Of a stretch of DNA of 60,124 bases, positions 9,005 to 17,137 are shown one piece after another. Source of the DNA: an uncultured Flaviramulus sp. (GTDB lineage Bacteria; Bacteroidota; Bacteroidia; Flavobacteriales; Flavobacteriaceae); the NCBI GenBank assembly GCA_947495125.1, contig CANLXL010000017.1, positions 1 through 60,124 on the forward strand, given 5' to 3'. Position numbers and translations under genes: made by a program. Within the stretch, counting starts at the first letter, position 1; each line of letters begins with the position of its first letter. Under the pieces are notes generated by a model, which was not told the DNA's origin, did no database searches, and worked only from the letters and a program-made list of their open reading frames with translations.

Positions 9005-10105
9005 TTGAAGCTCTCGGTAATCATATTGAATTATAATGTTAGGTACTTTTTAGAACTCTGTTTAAAAAGTGTGCAAAAAGCTATTTCGACAATTGATGCA
9101 GAGATTATTGTAGTTGATAATAATTCTTCTGACGATAGTGCGAATATGGTTAAAAGTATATTTCCTGCGGTCACACTCATAGAGAACAAAGAAAATTTTG
9201 GTTTTTCAAAAGGAAATAATATTGGTGTTGCCAGGGCCAAGGGTGAATATCTCTGTATATTAAACCCCGATACTGTGGTTCCCGAGGATGCTTTTATTAA
9301 ACTTTTAGAGTTTTCAAAGCATAAAGAAAAGTTGGGTATTGTTGGCTGTAAATTAATAAACGGAGTGGGGCAGTATCTTCCTGAAAGCAAACGAAATGTG
9401 CCCCTGGTTAAAGCAGCTTTTAAGAAGTTATTGGGGCATTCTGAAAGTTATTATGCGAATCATTTGGATGAAAATGAATCTGGTAACGTTGATGTTTTGG
9501 TAGGTGCTTTTATGTTCATGAAACGTTCGGTCTATGTTGAAAATAAAGGTTTTGACGAGGATTATTTTATGTATGGAGAGGATATTGACTTATCTTATAA
9601 AATTCTCAAATTAGGATATAAAAATTATTATTTTAGTGGCGTTAGTATTGTACATTATAAAGGAGAAAGTACACTAAGGGACCGATATTATGCGAAGCGT
9701 TTTTATGGAGCCATGCAGATTTTTTATAAAAAGCATTTTAAAAAGAATCTCGTGTTCGACCTCTCGGTTAATCTCGGAATCAAAATGGTATATGTGTTGA
9801 GAAAAGCTCCAAAGCAAATGATGAAAAAAATTAAGGCGTACGTATTAATTTCTAATGAAATGAATGAAGCTCTAAAATCTGTTTTGTCTAAAGACATAGT
9901 GTTAAAGTCAGATTTAAATAATATTGAGGCTGGAACGGAAGTTGTCTTTGATGCCAATGCGCTAAATTATAAAACCATTATAAGTATGATGGAACATGCT
10001 GATAAAGGCGAAAATTTAACCTTTAAAATATTACCTAACGATTCTAATTTTATTTTAGGAAGTGATACCACGGTGAGTAGAGGAGAAGTTATGGTCTTTG
10101 AGTAG
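9005..10105 (+). CDS. Glycosyltransferase family 2 protein
   Basis: 366-aa GT-A enzyme, probably a rhamnosyl/galactofuranosyl-like transferase acting at the inner face of the membrane. It starts directly with the nucleotide-sugar fold (MKLSVIILNYNVRYF, then IIVVDNNSSDDS), followed by the metal-binding acidic motif in LNPDTVVPED and the acceptor-side motif GEDIDLSYKILKLGY. The C-terminal ~110 residues are unrecognised. The start codon is TTG; the family begins at MKLSVIILNYN and no ATG fits. The nine-base gap suggests co-transcription with recR, which has no functional link to it. Confidence 0.9.
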   Translation: MKLSVIILNYNVRYFLELCLKSVQKAISTIDAEIIVVDNNSSDDSANMVKSIFPAVTLIENKENFGFSKGNNIGVARAKGEYLCILNPDTVVPEDAFIKLLEFSKHKEKLGIVGCKLINGVGQYLPESKRNVPLVKAAFKKLLGHSESYYANHLDENESGNVDVLVGAFMFMKRSVYVENKGFDEDYFMYGEDIDLSYKILKLGYKNYYFSGVSIVHYKGESTLRDRYYAKRFYGAMQIFYKKHFKKNLVFDLSVNLGIKMVYVLRKAPKQMMKKIKAYVLISNEMNEALKSVLSKDIVLKSDLNNIEAGTEVVFDANALNYKTIISMMEHADKGENLTFKILPNDSNFILGSDTTVSRGEVMVFE

Positions 10106-10145
10106 TTTTAATGAAAATAATTTAAAAAAATTGATGTTTTTTCAT

Positions 10146-10153
10146 TAATTTTG
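10146..10153 (+). promoter_or_regulatory. -7 element of the E2 gene promoter
   Basis: TAATTTTG, an exact TAnnTTTG, 37 bases before the ATG. No correctly spaced -33 TTG is seen. Confidence 0.6.
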
Positions 10154-10190
10154 CAAACGAAAATAAAAAAAAGAGTATTACGTTACAGAT

Positions 10191-11519
10191 ATGGCAAAGT
10201 TTGAGCTTAAATTACCAAAAATGGGAGAGAGTGTTGCCGAGGCAACAATAACATCTTGGTTAAAAGAGGTAGGAGATACTGTAGAACTTGATGAAGCCGT
10301 TTTAGAAATTGCTACAGATAAAGTTGATAGTGAGGTGCCAAGCGAGGTCGATGGCGTTTTAATAGAAAAATTTTTTAATGTTGATGATGTTGTGCAAGTT
10401 GGACAAGTCATTGCTGTTATTGAAACTGATGGGGAAGACGCAGATGAGGATACCGCTCTAAAAGAAAATGAAAATGAAACGGTTAAAGCTGTTGAACAGG
10501 TAGAACAATCTATTTCCGAAGCTAAAGAAACTACGACTACTGTTACTCCTTTGGTTTCCGGTGAAGGACGCTTTTATTCTCCTTTAGTTAAGAATATTGC
10601 AAAAAAGGAAAATGTTAGTCAAGATGAATTGGATGGTATAGTTGGTTCGGGCAAGGATGGACGTGTTACCAAAAATGATATTTTGGAGTACATTGCAAAT
10701 AAAGCAAGTGATGATAACAACAAAATAGCTCCTGTCGAAAAAGTACAGAATATCTCAAATAAAACGATTGAAAAGCCAAAGACGGTTTCGGCACCGGTTG
10801 TATCAAGCGGTGAGGATGAAATTATTGAAATGACCAGAATGGGTAAACTAATTGCTCATCATATGGTGGAATCGGTACAAACATCGGCACATGTACAAAG
10901 CTTTATTGAGGCCGACGTTACTAATATTTGGAATTGGCGTAAAAAGGTGAAAGATAGTTTTATGAAACGTGAAGGAGAAAAATTAACCTTTACCCCCATT
11001 TTCATGGAAGCTATAGCGAAGGCCTTAAGAGATCACCCTATGATGAATATCTCACTTCAGGGTGATACTATTATAAAAAAGAAAAATATAAATCTTGGAA
11101 TGGCGGCAGCGCTACCAGATGGTAATTTAATAGTGCCCGTTATTAAAAATGCAGATCAGTTAAACTTGGTAGGTATGACAAAGCAGGTTAACGATTTGGC
11201 TAATAGAGCGCGTTTAAATCAGTTAAAGCCAGACGATATTCAAGGCGGTACGTATACAGTTACCAATGTAGGTACCTTTGGCAGCATTATGGGAACCCCA
11301 ATTATTAATCAGCCACAAGTCGGAATATTAGCACTAGGAGCTATAAGAAAAGTTCCTGCCGTTATTGAAACTCCGGAGGGCGATTTTATCGGAATACGAT
11401 ATAAAATGTTTATGTCTCACTCTTACGACCACCGTGTAATTAATGGTGCGTTGGGCGGCATGTTTGTTAAAGCTGTTAAAGATTATCTTGAGGCATGGGA
11501 CAGTCACAGAGAGATATAA
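10191..11519 (+). CDS. 2-oxoacid dehydrogenase E2, dihydrolipoamide acyltransferase
   Basis: 442-aa core subunit of a 2-oxoacid dehydrogenase complex. Lipoyl domain at 1-80, with Lys44 in TDKVDSE as the lipoylation site; a linker; an E1/E3-binding domain (about 126-168, RFYSPLVKNIAKK ... GRVTKNDIL); then a catalytic domain (about 210-442). The lipoyl sequence resembles branched-chain or 2-oxoglutarate-type E2 proteins. In the active site, canonical DHRxxDG reads DHRVING, with Asn418 where Asp is expected; His414 is kept. No E1 or E3 gene is adjacent, so the substrate cannot be fixed. It has its own TAnnTTTG promoter and terminator. Confidence 0.92.
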   Translation: MAKFELKLPKMGESVAEATITSWLKEVGDTVELDEAVLEIATDKVDSEVPSEVDGVLIEKFFNVDDVVQVGQVIAVIETDGEDADEDTALKENENETVKAVEQVEQSISEAKETTTTVTPLVSGEGRFYSPLVKNIAKKENVSQDELDGIVGSGKDGRVTKNDILEYIANKASDDNNKIAPVEKVQNISNKTIEKPKTVSAPVVSSGEDEIIEMTRMGKLIAHHMVESVQTSAHVQSFIEADVTNIWNWRKKVKDSFMKREGEKLTFTPIFMEAIAKALRDHPMMNISLQGDTIIKKKNINLGMAAALPDGNLIVPVIKNADQLNLVGMTKQVNDLANRARLNQLKPDDIQGGTYTVTNVGTFGSIMGTPIINQPQVGILALGAIRKVPAVIETPEGDFIGIRYKMFMSHSYDHRVINGALGGMFVKAVKDYLEAWDSHREI

Positions 11520-11562
11520 TATCATTCGGAGTGAAGTGAAAAACCTCATAACAATTTTGTCC

Positions 11563-11594
11563 AAAAACCAACCTAATAAAACGGTTGGTTTTTT
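11563..11594 (+). terminator. Intrinsic terminator of the E2 gene
   Basis: AAAAACCAACC / GGTTGGTTTTT stem around a 9-base loop, followed by T residues, 44 bases past the stop. Confidence 0.8.
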
Positions 11595-11646
11595 GTTTTC
11601 TACAGGAGGTAATTTAGTATCTTTATCCCTTGATAAAATATAGCGG

Positions 11647-12420
11647 ATGCAACTCAACTTAACAAAACCCATTTGTTTTTTCGATCTTGAAACTACGGGA
11701 GTCAATATATCTAAAGATCGTGTTGTTGAAATCTCTATCCTGAAAGTGTTTCCTAACGGTAATAAAGAAAGTAGAACCTGGTTGGTGAATCCTGAAATGG
11801 TTATCCCTCAGGAGGTTATAGAGATTCATGGCATTTCTAATGAAAAAGTTGCCAATGAACCAACGTTTAAGGAGCTGGCGAAAGACATTTATAATATGAT
11901 TAAGGACTCGGATCTTGGTGGCTTTAACTCCAATAGGTTTGATATTCCCTTATTAGCAGAAGAGATGCTAAGGGCCGATATCGATTTTGATATGAAAAAT
12001 CGACTAGCAATAGATGTACAAATCATTTTTCATAAAATGGAGCAGCGCACCTTAAGTGCCGCATATAAGTTTTATTGTGATAAAGATTTGGAAGGAGCGC
12101 ATAGCGCCGAAGCAGATACTAATGCGACTTATGAGGTTTTAAAGGCACAAATTGCTAAGTACGATGAAATTGAAAATAATACCAAGTTTTTGGCTGAGTT
12201 TAGCTCTAGAAAGAAGTTTGCAGATTTTGCAGGCTTTATCGCTTATAATAAAAACGGAGAAGAATGTTTTTCCTTTGGAAAGCATAAAGGCAAGCTGGTA
12301 ACCGAAGTTTTGGAAAAGGAACCGGGTTATTTTGGATGGTTACTTAATGCCGACTTCCCTTTGTATACCAAAAAAATCCTTACCGCTATTAAATTAAGAA
12401 GTTTTAATAATAAATTATAA
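11647..12420 (+). CDS. 3'-5' exonuclease, DnaQ-like, with C-terminal DUF3820-like domain
   Basis: 257-aa DEDDh exonuclease. Exo I is FFDLETTG (Asp13, Glu15), Exo II is GFNSNRFDIPLL, Exo III is HSAEADTNAT. After residue 190 comes a small domain with FSFGKHKGKLVTEVL and GYFGWLL, typical of DUF3820 domains attached to DnaQ-like proteins. It is too short and differently built for a complete PolC subunit, so it is a proofreading-like or RNA/DNA-trimming nuclease of unknown target. Upstream, TATCTTTA is a near match to the -7 element. It may be the first gene of a unit leading to cinA, but a 93-base gap follows. Confidence 0.88.
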   Translation: MQLNLTKPICFFDLETTGVNISKDRVVEISILKVFPNGNKESRTWLVNPEMVIPQEVIEIHGISNEKVANEPTFKELAKDIYNMIKDSDLGGFNSNRFDIPLLAEEMLRADIDFDMKNRLAIDVQIIFHKMEQRTLSAAYKFYCDKDLEGAHSAEADTNATYEVLKAQIAKYDEIENNTKFLAEFSSRKKFADFAGFIAYNKNGEECFSFGKHKGKLVTEVLEKEPGYFGWLLNADFPLYTKKILTAIKLRSFNNKL

Positions 12421-12513
12421 AAGAATAAAGCACCAAGAATAAAGACGAAAGACTACAAATAGTTGGTCTTGTTTCTAGCAGCGAAACGGTCTTTACTCTT
12501 TTATCTCAAAGAA

Positions 12514-13125
12514 ATGAAACTAATCTGCATAGGCCGTAATTATACCGAGCACATTAAAGAGCTGGAAAACGAAAAACCAACAGACCCTGTAGTGTTTTTA
12601 AAACCAGACACCGCTATATTACTTAAAAAACAACCTTTTTTTATACCCGATTTTTCCAGCGATGTGCATTATGAAGTCGAAATACTGGTTAAAATAAATA
12701 GAGTTGGTAAATATATAAACAGGAAATTTGCACATAAATATTATAAAGAAATAGGACTGGGAATAGACTTTACGGCACGCGATGTACAGAGTCAGTTAAA
12801 AGCAAAAGGCTTGCCTTGGGAAAAAGCCAAAGCCTTTGATGGAGCTGCTGTTATAGGGAAATGGCTTCCGATTGAGAGGATCAAAGATTTAGATAACGTC
12901 AACTTTACTTTGCAAAAAAATGAAGCTGTGGTCCAACAAGGAAATACAAGTCATATGCTGTGGAAGGTTGACGAATTAATAGAATATGTGTCAAAATATT
13001 TCACTTTAAAGATTGGAGATATTATATTTACAGGCACTCCGGCAGGAGTCGGCAAAGTAATTGCTAATGATAAACTTAAAGGGTTTATAGAAGACGAAGA
13101 AATGTTTTCAATAACAGTAAAATAA
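12514..13125 (+). CDS. Fumarylacetoacetate hydrolase (FAH) family protein
   Basis: 203-aa single-domain FAH-fold hydrolase or isomerase acting on beta-diketone or 2-oxo acids. The metal ligands are visible as Glu54 and Glu56 (HYEVEILVKI) and Asp85 (GIDFTARD); TGTPAGVG near the end lines the active site. The ATG at 12514 is chosen because the family begins MKLICIGRNY; an upstream frame from 12463 would add 17 unrelated residues. The stop TAA is directly followed by the ATG of the Hpt gene, so the two are translationally coupled. Substrate unknown. Confidence 0.88.
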   Translation: MKLICIGRNYTEHIKELENEKPTDPVVFLKPDTAILLKKQPFFIPDFSSDVHYEVEILVKINRVGKYINRKFAHKYYKEIGLGIDFTARDVQSQLKAKGLPWEKAKAFDGAAVIGKWLPIERIKDLDNVNFTLQKNEAVVQQGNTSHMLWKVDELIEYVSKYFTLKIGDIIFTGTPAGVGKVIANDKLKGFIEDEEMFSITVK

Positions 13126-13467
13126 ATGGAACAACATTACAAATTATTTAGAGTACGCGAACTTGCAGATAATGATGAGGATTTTATCAAAACATTGGCA
13201 GAGGCTTTTATCGAAGAAGTTGCTGTAGATGCTGAACGTTTAAAAAAAGCAGTAGCTGAGAATAATTATCAAGAGGCCTATCAGGCAGCTCATAAAATGA
13301 AGCCTACGGTAGACTTATTTGAGTTAGGTGTGCTTGATATTTTAATTGAAGTCCAAGATTGGGGGAAATTCACCAAAACAGATTTGGATATAAAACCTCA
13401 ATTGGATATTGTTATTTCTGCAGTCGATAAGGCATTAGAGGAAATCAAGTCAGACTTCAACCTATAA
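13126..13467 (+). CDS. Hpt domain protein
   Basis: 113-aa all-helical histidine phosphotransfer domain. The phospho-accepting histidine is His56 in AAHKMKP, with the helix surface typical of Hpt proteins (AEAFIEEVAVDAERLKKAV before it). It has no kinase, receiver or membrane part, and no two-component genes lie nearby. It is an orphan phosphorelay module inserted between an FAH hydrolase and cinA. The reading frame abuts both neighbours (0-base gap upstream, 1-base overlap downstream), so it is made with them. Partner unknown. Confidence 0.82.
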   Translation: MEQHYKLFRVRELADNDEDFIKTLAEAFIEEVAVDAERLKKAVAENNYQEAYQAAHKMKPTVDLFELGVLDILIEVQDWGKFTKTDLDIKPQLDIVISAVDKALEEIKSDFNL

Positions 13468-14717
13468 TGCTTGCCGAAATAATTACGATTGGGGATGAAC
13501 TCCTTATAGGTCAGGTTACAGATACGAATTCTGTGTTTATAGCTAAAGCGCTTAACAGAATTGGAGTGTCCGTATACCAAATTACATCGGTTCAGGATGA
13601 ACGTGCTCATATACTCAAAGCGCTAGAAGACGCTGAAAACCGTGTGGATATCGTAATCATAACAGGTGGTCTGGGTCCCACAAAAGATGATATTACTAAA
13701 AAAACCATTGCGGAATACTTTGAAGACCATTTGGTTAGAGATGCTTCCGTTTTGCAAAATATAGAAGAACTTTGGAAGCGCTTTGTAAAGACCGAATTAT
13801 TACAGGTCAATAAAGATCAAGCTTTGGTGCCTTCAAAAGCTAAGGTGTTAATGAATAAACTGGGTAGTGCTCCCGGAATGTGGCTGGAAAAGGGGCAAAA
13901 GGTGTTCGTTTCGTTACCAGGCGTACCTTATGAAATGAAAGCTCTAATATCAGAGGATGTTCTTCCCGGCTTGCAGGGAAAGTTTCAATTCCCATATATA
14001 TTACATAAAACGCTACTGGTATTTGGTATCGGTGAAAGTTCTTTAGCAGAGCGGATTGGAGCCTGGGAAGATGCACTACCAAAGCATGTTAAATTGGCAT
14101 ACCTGCCAAGTTTAGGAAAGGTGCGTTTACGGTTGTCTGCAAAGGGTTTTGATAGAAGTCAGATCGACAAGGATGTTCAAAAGCAGATAGAAACATTACT
14201 ACCCTTAATTGAAGATGCTTTTTTTGGCTTCGAAGATGAAGAAGAACCTATTGGGGCTTTAATTGGAAAACAATTGGTTAAATTGGGAAAGACACTTGCT
14301 GTCGCCGAAAGCTGTACCGGCGGAAAAATAGCAGAACAGTTTACCACTAATCCGGGAGCTTCGGCATATTTTAAAGGAGGAGTAGTAACTTATGCAACAC
14401 AAAGTAAAATTGATGTTTTAGGTGTTTCCAAAGACATTATTGATTCATACTCGGTAGTCAGTTCTCAGGTTGCTGAAGCTATGGCGAAGAATGCACTGCG
14501 CGTGTTTAAATCAGAATATGCCATTGCAACCACGGGAAATGCCGGGCCAACCAAAGGGGAATCTGACGCAGAAGTAGGCACGGTATTTATTGCTATCGCT
14601 TGCAAAAATAAGGTGATTTCAGAACAATTTGCCTTCGGGAATCATCGGGTAAAAGTCATAATTAAAGCTGTTAATAAAGCCTTAGAAATGCTTCAAAAAG
14701 AAATTTTAAAAAATTGA
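13467..14717 (+). CDS. cinA: CinA family protein (nicotinamide-nucleotide amidohydrolase)
   Basis: 416-aa two-domain protein. The N-terminal MoaB-like domain (COG1058, EIITIGDELLIGQ ... VIITGGLGPTKDD) is known in this family to hydrolyse ADP-ribose-type nucleotides. The C-terminal CinA domain (about 255-416, AVAESCTGGKIAEQ, and ATTGNAGPTKG) deamidates nicotinamide mononucleotide to NaMN for NAD recycling. Full length. Its ATG overlaps the Hpt stop (TAATG). The competence-associated name is historical; a role in pyridine nucleotide salvage is what the family supports. The next operon, rpmB, has its own promoter. Confidence 0.93.
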   Translation: MLAEIITIGDELLIGQVTDTNSVFIAKALNRIGVSVYQITSVQDERAHILKALEDAENRVDIVIITGGLGPTKDDITKKTIAEYFEDHLVRDASVLQNIEELWKRFVKTELLQVNKDQALVPSKAKVLMNKLGSAPGMWLEKGQKVFVSLPGVPYEMKALISEDVLPGLQGKFQFPYILHKTLLVFGIGESSLAERIGAWEDALPKHVKLAYLPSLGKVRLRLSAKGFDRSQIDKDVQKQIETLLPLIEDAFFGFEDEEEPIGALIGKQLVKLGKTLAVAESCTGGKIAEQFTTNPGASAYFKGGVVTYATQSKIDVLGVSKDIIDSYSVVSSQVAEAMAKNALRVFKSEYAIATTGNAGPTKGESDAEVGTVFIAIACKNKVISEQFAFGNHRVKVIIKAVNKALEMLQKEILKN

Positions 14718-14728
14718 TAAAAATTAGG

Positions 14729-14758
14729 TTGCTATAAATTAAAGATTTAGTATATTTG
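14729..14758 (+). promoter_or_regulatory. Housekeeping promoter of the rpmB operon
   Basis: TTG (14729-14731), 19-base spacer, TATATTTG (14751-14758): a textbook Bacteroidota -33/-7 promoter. Translation starts 38 bases downstream. Confidence 0.85.
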
Positions 14759-14796
14759 CACCTCGTTTTTAAACAACAAAATTTAAAGTTATAATA

Positions 14797-15033
14797 ATGT
14801 CAAGAGTTTGTGAACTTACAGGAAAGAAGGCAATGGTTGGGAACAACGTGTCTCATGCATTAAATAGAACTAAGCGCAAATTTAATGCGAACTTAGTAAA
14901 GAAACGTTTTTACATTCCAGAAGAAGACAGCTGGATAACTTTAAAGGTTTCTACATCTGCTTTAAAAACTATTAATAAAATAGGTATTTCTGCGGCAATT
15001 AAAGATGCGAAATCTAAAGGATTTTTAAAATAA
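14797..15033 (+). CDS. rpmB: 50S ribosomal protein L28 (bL28)
   Basis: 78-aa ribosomal protein with the family start MSRVCELTGKKAMVGNNVSH and the basic body NRTKRKFNANL. It is the first gene of rpmB-rpmG-DUF4295 behind a strong promoter. Upstream is an A/T-rich leader without a Shine-Dalgarno sequence, as is usual in this phylum. Confidence 0.97.
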   Translation: MSRVCELTGKKAMVGNNVSHALNRTKRKFNANLVKKRFYIPEEDSWITLKVSTSALKTINKIGISAAIKDAKSKGFLK

Positions 15034-15057
15034 TAGCTGTATTTAAAAGTATAAGAA

Positions 15058-15240
15058 ATGGCAAAGAAAGGTAATAGAATACAAGTAATTTTAGAATGTA
15101 CAGAGCATAAGGCCTCTGGACAACCAGGAACTTCTAGATACATTACTACGAAGAATAAAAAGAATACACCGGATAGAATGGAGATAAAGAAATTTAATCC
15201 AATCTTAAAACGTATGACAGTTCATAAAGAAATAAAATAA
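15058..15240 (+). CDS. rpmG: 50S ribosomal protein L33 (bL33)
   Basis: 60-aa protein starting [18 protein letters not shown] and containing [16 protein letters not shown], then [17 protein letters not shown]. It lacks the Cys pairs of zinc-binding L33, having a single Cys, so it is the zinc-independent form. It follows rpmB after 24 bases. Confidence 0.96.
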   Translation: MAKKGNRIQVILECTEHKASGQPGTSRYITTKNKKNTPDRMEIKKFNPILKRMTVHKEIK

Positions 15241-15279
15241 TTAGAAGTTTTACTAAAAACTTCAAATAAAGCATAAGTC

Positions 15280-15432
15280 ATGGCAAAGAAATCAGTAGCA
15301 TCATTACAAACAGGATCGAAAAGATTAACCAAAGCTATAAAAATGGTTAAATCTCCAAAAACCGGAGCTTATATGTTTGTAGAATCAATTATGGCACCAG
15401 ACCAAGTAAATGCATTCTTAAGTAAGAAATAA
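15280..15432 (+). CDS. DUF4295 small protein (probable ribosomal protein bL38)
   Basis: 50-aa basic protein that begins MAKKSVASLQTGSKRLTKAI and ends QVNAFLSKK. It matches the DUF4295 family, which in Bacteroidota lies directly after rpmB-rpmG, as here (39 bases after rpmG). From memory, a Bacteroidota-specific large-subunit protein named bL38 was found in the Flavobacterium johnsoniae ribosome and corresponds to this family; I am fairly but not fully sure of that link. A strong terminator follows. Confidence 0.85.
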   Translation: MAKKSVASLQTGSKRLTKAIKMVKSPKTGAYMFVESIMAPDQVNAFLSKK

Positions 15433-15454
15433 GCATTTACTTTATATCATATTC

Positions 15455-15488
15455 AAAAGCAGCTTTCTATATAGAAAGCTGCTTTTTT
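15455..15488 (+). terminator. Terminator of the rpmB-rpmG-DUF4295 operon
   Basis: AAAAGCAGCTTTCTAT pairs perfectly with ATAGAAAGCTGCTTTT and is followed by T residues. The 160 bases from here to ftsY contain no gene, and no clear promoter is visible. Confidence 0.9.
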
Positions 15489-15648
15489 ATATTTATATTT
15501 GATCGGTTTTCTGACATATTAGCAGTTTAAAATCTGTGGTAAGGAAATTGACAATATTTACCTTGAAAGTGTTTGATGGGCTACAATCCTTAATTAAGAA
15601 GTTTTTAGCCTTCAAATAAATTAGTAACAAACGAATAAACATTTTTTA

Positions 15649-16602
15649 ATGAGTTTTTTTAAAAAAATATTTTCTTCAGAAAAGAAAGAAACCTTAGATA
15701 AAGGACTGGAAAAATCTAAATCTAGCTTTTTAGGTAAACTAAGTAAAGCTGTAGCAGGAAAATCTAAAGTTGATGATGAGGTTTTAGATAATTTGGAGGA
15801 AATTTTGGTGTCATCCGATGTAGGCGTTAATACCACATTAAAAGTTATAGATCGGATAGAAGCCCGTGTAGCTAAAGATAAGTATTTAGGAACCGATGAG
15901 CTCAATAAAATACTTCGTGAAGAGATCGCCGGACTTCTAAGCGAAACTAATTCAGGCGAAGATACCGAGTTTACAATTCCTAAAGACAAGAAGCCTTATG
16001 TGATTATGGTGGTTGGAGTTAATGGTGTTGGTAAGACAACAACTATTGGGAAACTGGCACATCAATTTAAAAATCAGGGCTTAAAAGTGGTTTTGGGTGC
16101 TGCGGATACCTTTAGAGCAGCGGCCATAGATCAATTGCAGGTTTGGGCAGATCGGGTAGGCGTACCATTGGTGAAGCAATCCATGGGTAGTGACCCCGCT
16201 TCTGTGGCTTTCGATACTTTGGAGAGCGCCGTAACACAAGATGCCGATGTGGTTATTATTGACACAGCCGGGAGATTGCATAATAAAGTGAACCTGATGA
16301 ACGAGCTTACCAAAGTAAAACGCGTGATGCAGAAAGTGGTTGATGATACACCAAACGATGTGCTATTGGTGTTAGATGGGTCAACAGGGCAAAACGCCTT
16401 TGAACAAGCCAAACAATTCACTGCAGCAACTGAGGTAACATCATTAGCAGTAACTAAGCTTGATGGAACTGCAAAAGGCGGGGTAGTTATTGGTATTTCA
16501 GACCAGTTTAAAATACCTGTTAAGTATATTGGTGTTGGTGAAGGTATTGAAGATTTGCAGGTATTCAATAAATATGAATTTGTGGATTCGTTTTTTAAGT
16601 AG
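15649..16602 (+). CDS. ftsY: Signal recognition particle receptor FtsY
   Basis: 317-aa SRP-type GTPase that docks ribosome-SRP complexes at the inner membrane. It has a short charged N-terminus in place of the long acidic A domain, then the N four-helix bundle (about 20-100) and the G domain: GVNGVGKTT (P-loop, 123-131), the insertion-box DTFRAAAIDQL, DTAGRLHNK, TKLDGTAKGG, and the closing FNKYEFVDSFF. Its partner Ffh is encoded at 44960. In related genomes ftsY follows rpmB-rpmG-DUF4295; here a terminator lies between. Confidence 0.97.
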   Translation: MSFFKKIFSSEKKETLDKGLEKSKSSFLGKLSKAVAGKSKVDDEVLDNLEEILVSSDVGVNTTLKVIDRIEARVAKDKYLGTDELNKILREEIAGLLSETNSGEDTEFTIPKDKKPYVIMVVGVNGVGKTTTIGKLAHQFKNQGLKVVLGAADTFRAAAIDQLQVWADRVGVPLVKQSMGSDPASVAFDTLESAVTQDADVVIIDTAGRLHNKVNLMNELTKVKRVMQKVVDDTPNDVLLVLDGSTGQNAFEQAKQFTAATEVTSLAVTKLDGTAKGGVVIGISDQFKIPVKYIGVGEGIEDLQVFNKYEFVDSFFK

Positions 16603-16664
16603 TTGATTTTTCCATTCTCGTGAAGGTGGGAATCTCTTTGTTTACTTTTTTCAATAATTTGACT

Positions 16665-17096
16665 ATGATGAGCTATTCTATTTTTCACAACTTAACAATA
16701 AAAGCCCCTCTCAAAACCGTTTTCGATGCCATATCCAAACCAGAGCATCTAAACAATTGGTGGACCCTAAAATCTTCAGGAAGTCCTATATTAGGTTCAG
16801 AATATAACTTAAATTTTACCGATCCGTACAATTGGTTTTGCAAAGTTTCTAAAGTAAAAGATAATGTGTCTTTTCATTTGAAAATGACGGAATCAGATAA
16901 GGACTGGCTTCCTACAACATTTGGTTTTGATTTGGAATCTAAAGAACATGGGACGTTGCTTAAATTTAGTCATGTCGATTGGAAAGAAGATAATGATCAC
17001 TTCAAACATTCCTCATTTTGTTGGGCCATGCTTCTTAACGGATTAAAAAACTACCTTGAAAATGGGGATATCATACCTTTTGAAGAACGCAATTAA
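16665..17096 (+). CDS. SRPBCC (START-like/AHSA1) domain protein
   Basis: About 143-aa single-domain protein with the helix-grip fold. The N-terminal strand and helix read FHNLTIKAPLKTVFDAISK, followed by PEHLNNWW, and the long C-terminal helix contains SSFCWAMLLNGLKNYLENG. Such proteins bind hydrophobic ligands or act as co-chaperone-like factors; the ligand is not readable. ATG at 16665 or 16668 gives the normal family start; a GTG at 16620 would add 15 unlikely residues. It lies 62 bases after ftsY and 41 before the amidase. Confidence 0.8.
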   Translation: MMSYSIFHNLTIKAPLKTVFDAISKPEHLNNWWTLKSSGSPILGSEYNLNFTDPYNWFCKVSKVKDNVSFHLKMTESDKDWLPTTFGFDLESKEHGTLLKFSHVDWKEDNDHFKHSSFCWAMLLNGLKNYLENGDIIPFEERN

Positions 17097-17137
17097 ATCC
17101 TGAAATTAATTTGTACTTTTAGTCAAAATACGAATTG

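Noticed and set aside
16154-16160. GGGTAGG inside ftsY as a third ECF promoter
   Set aside because: It lies within a conserved coding region, has no CTGTT 14 bases after the box and no upstream element.
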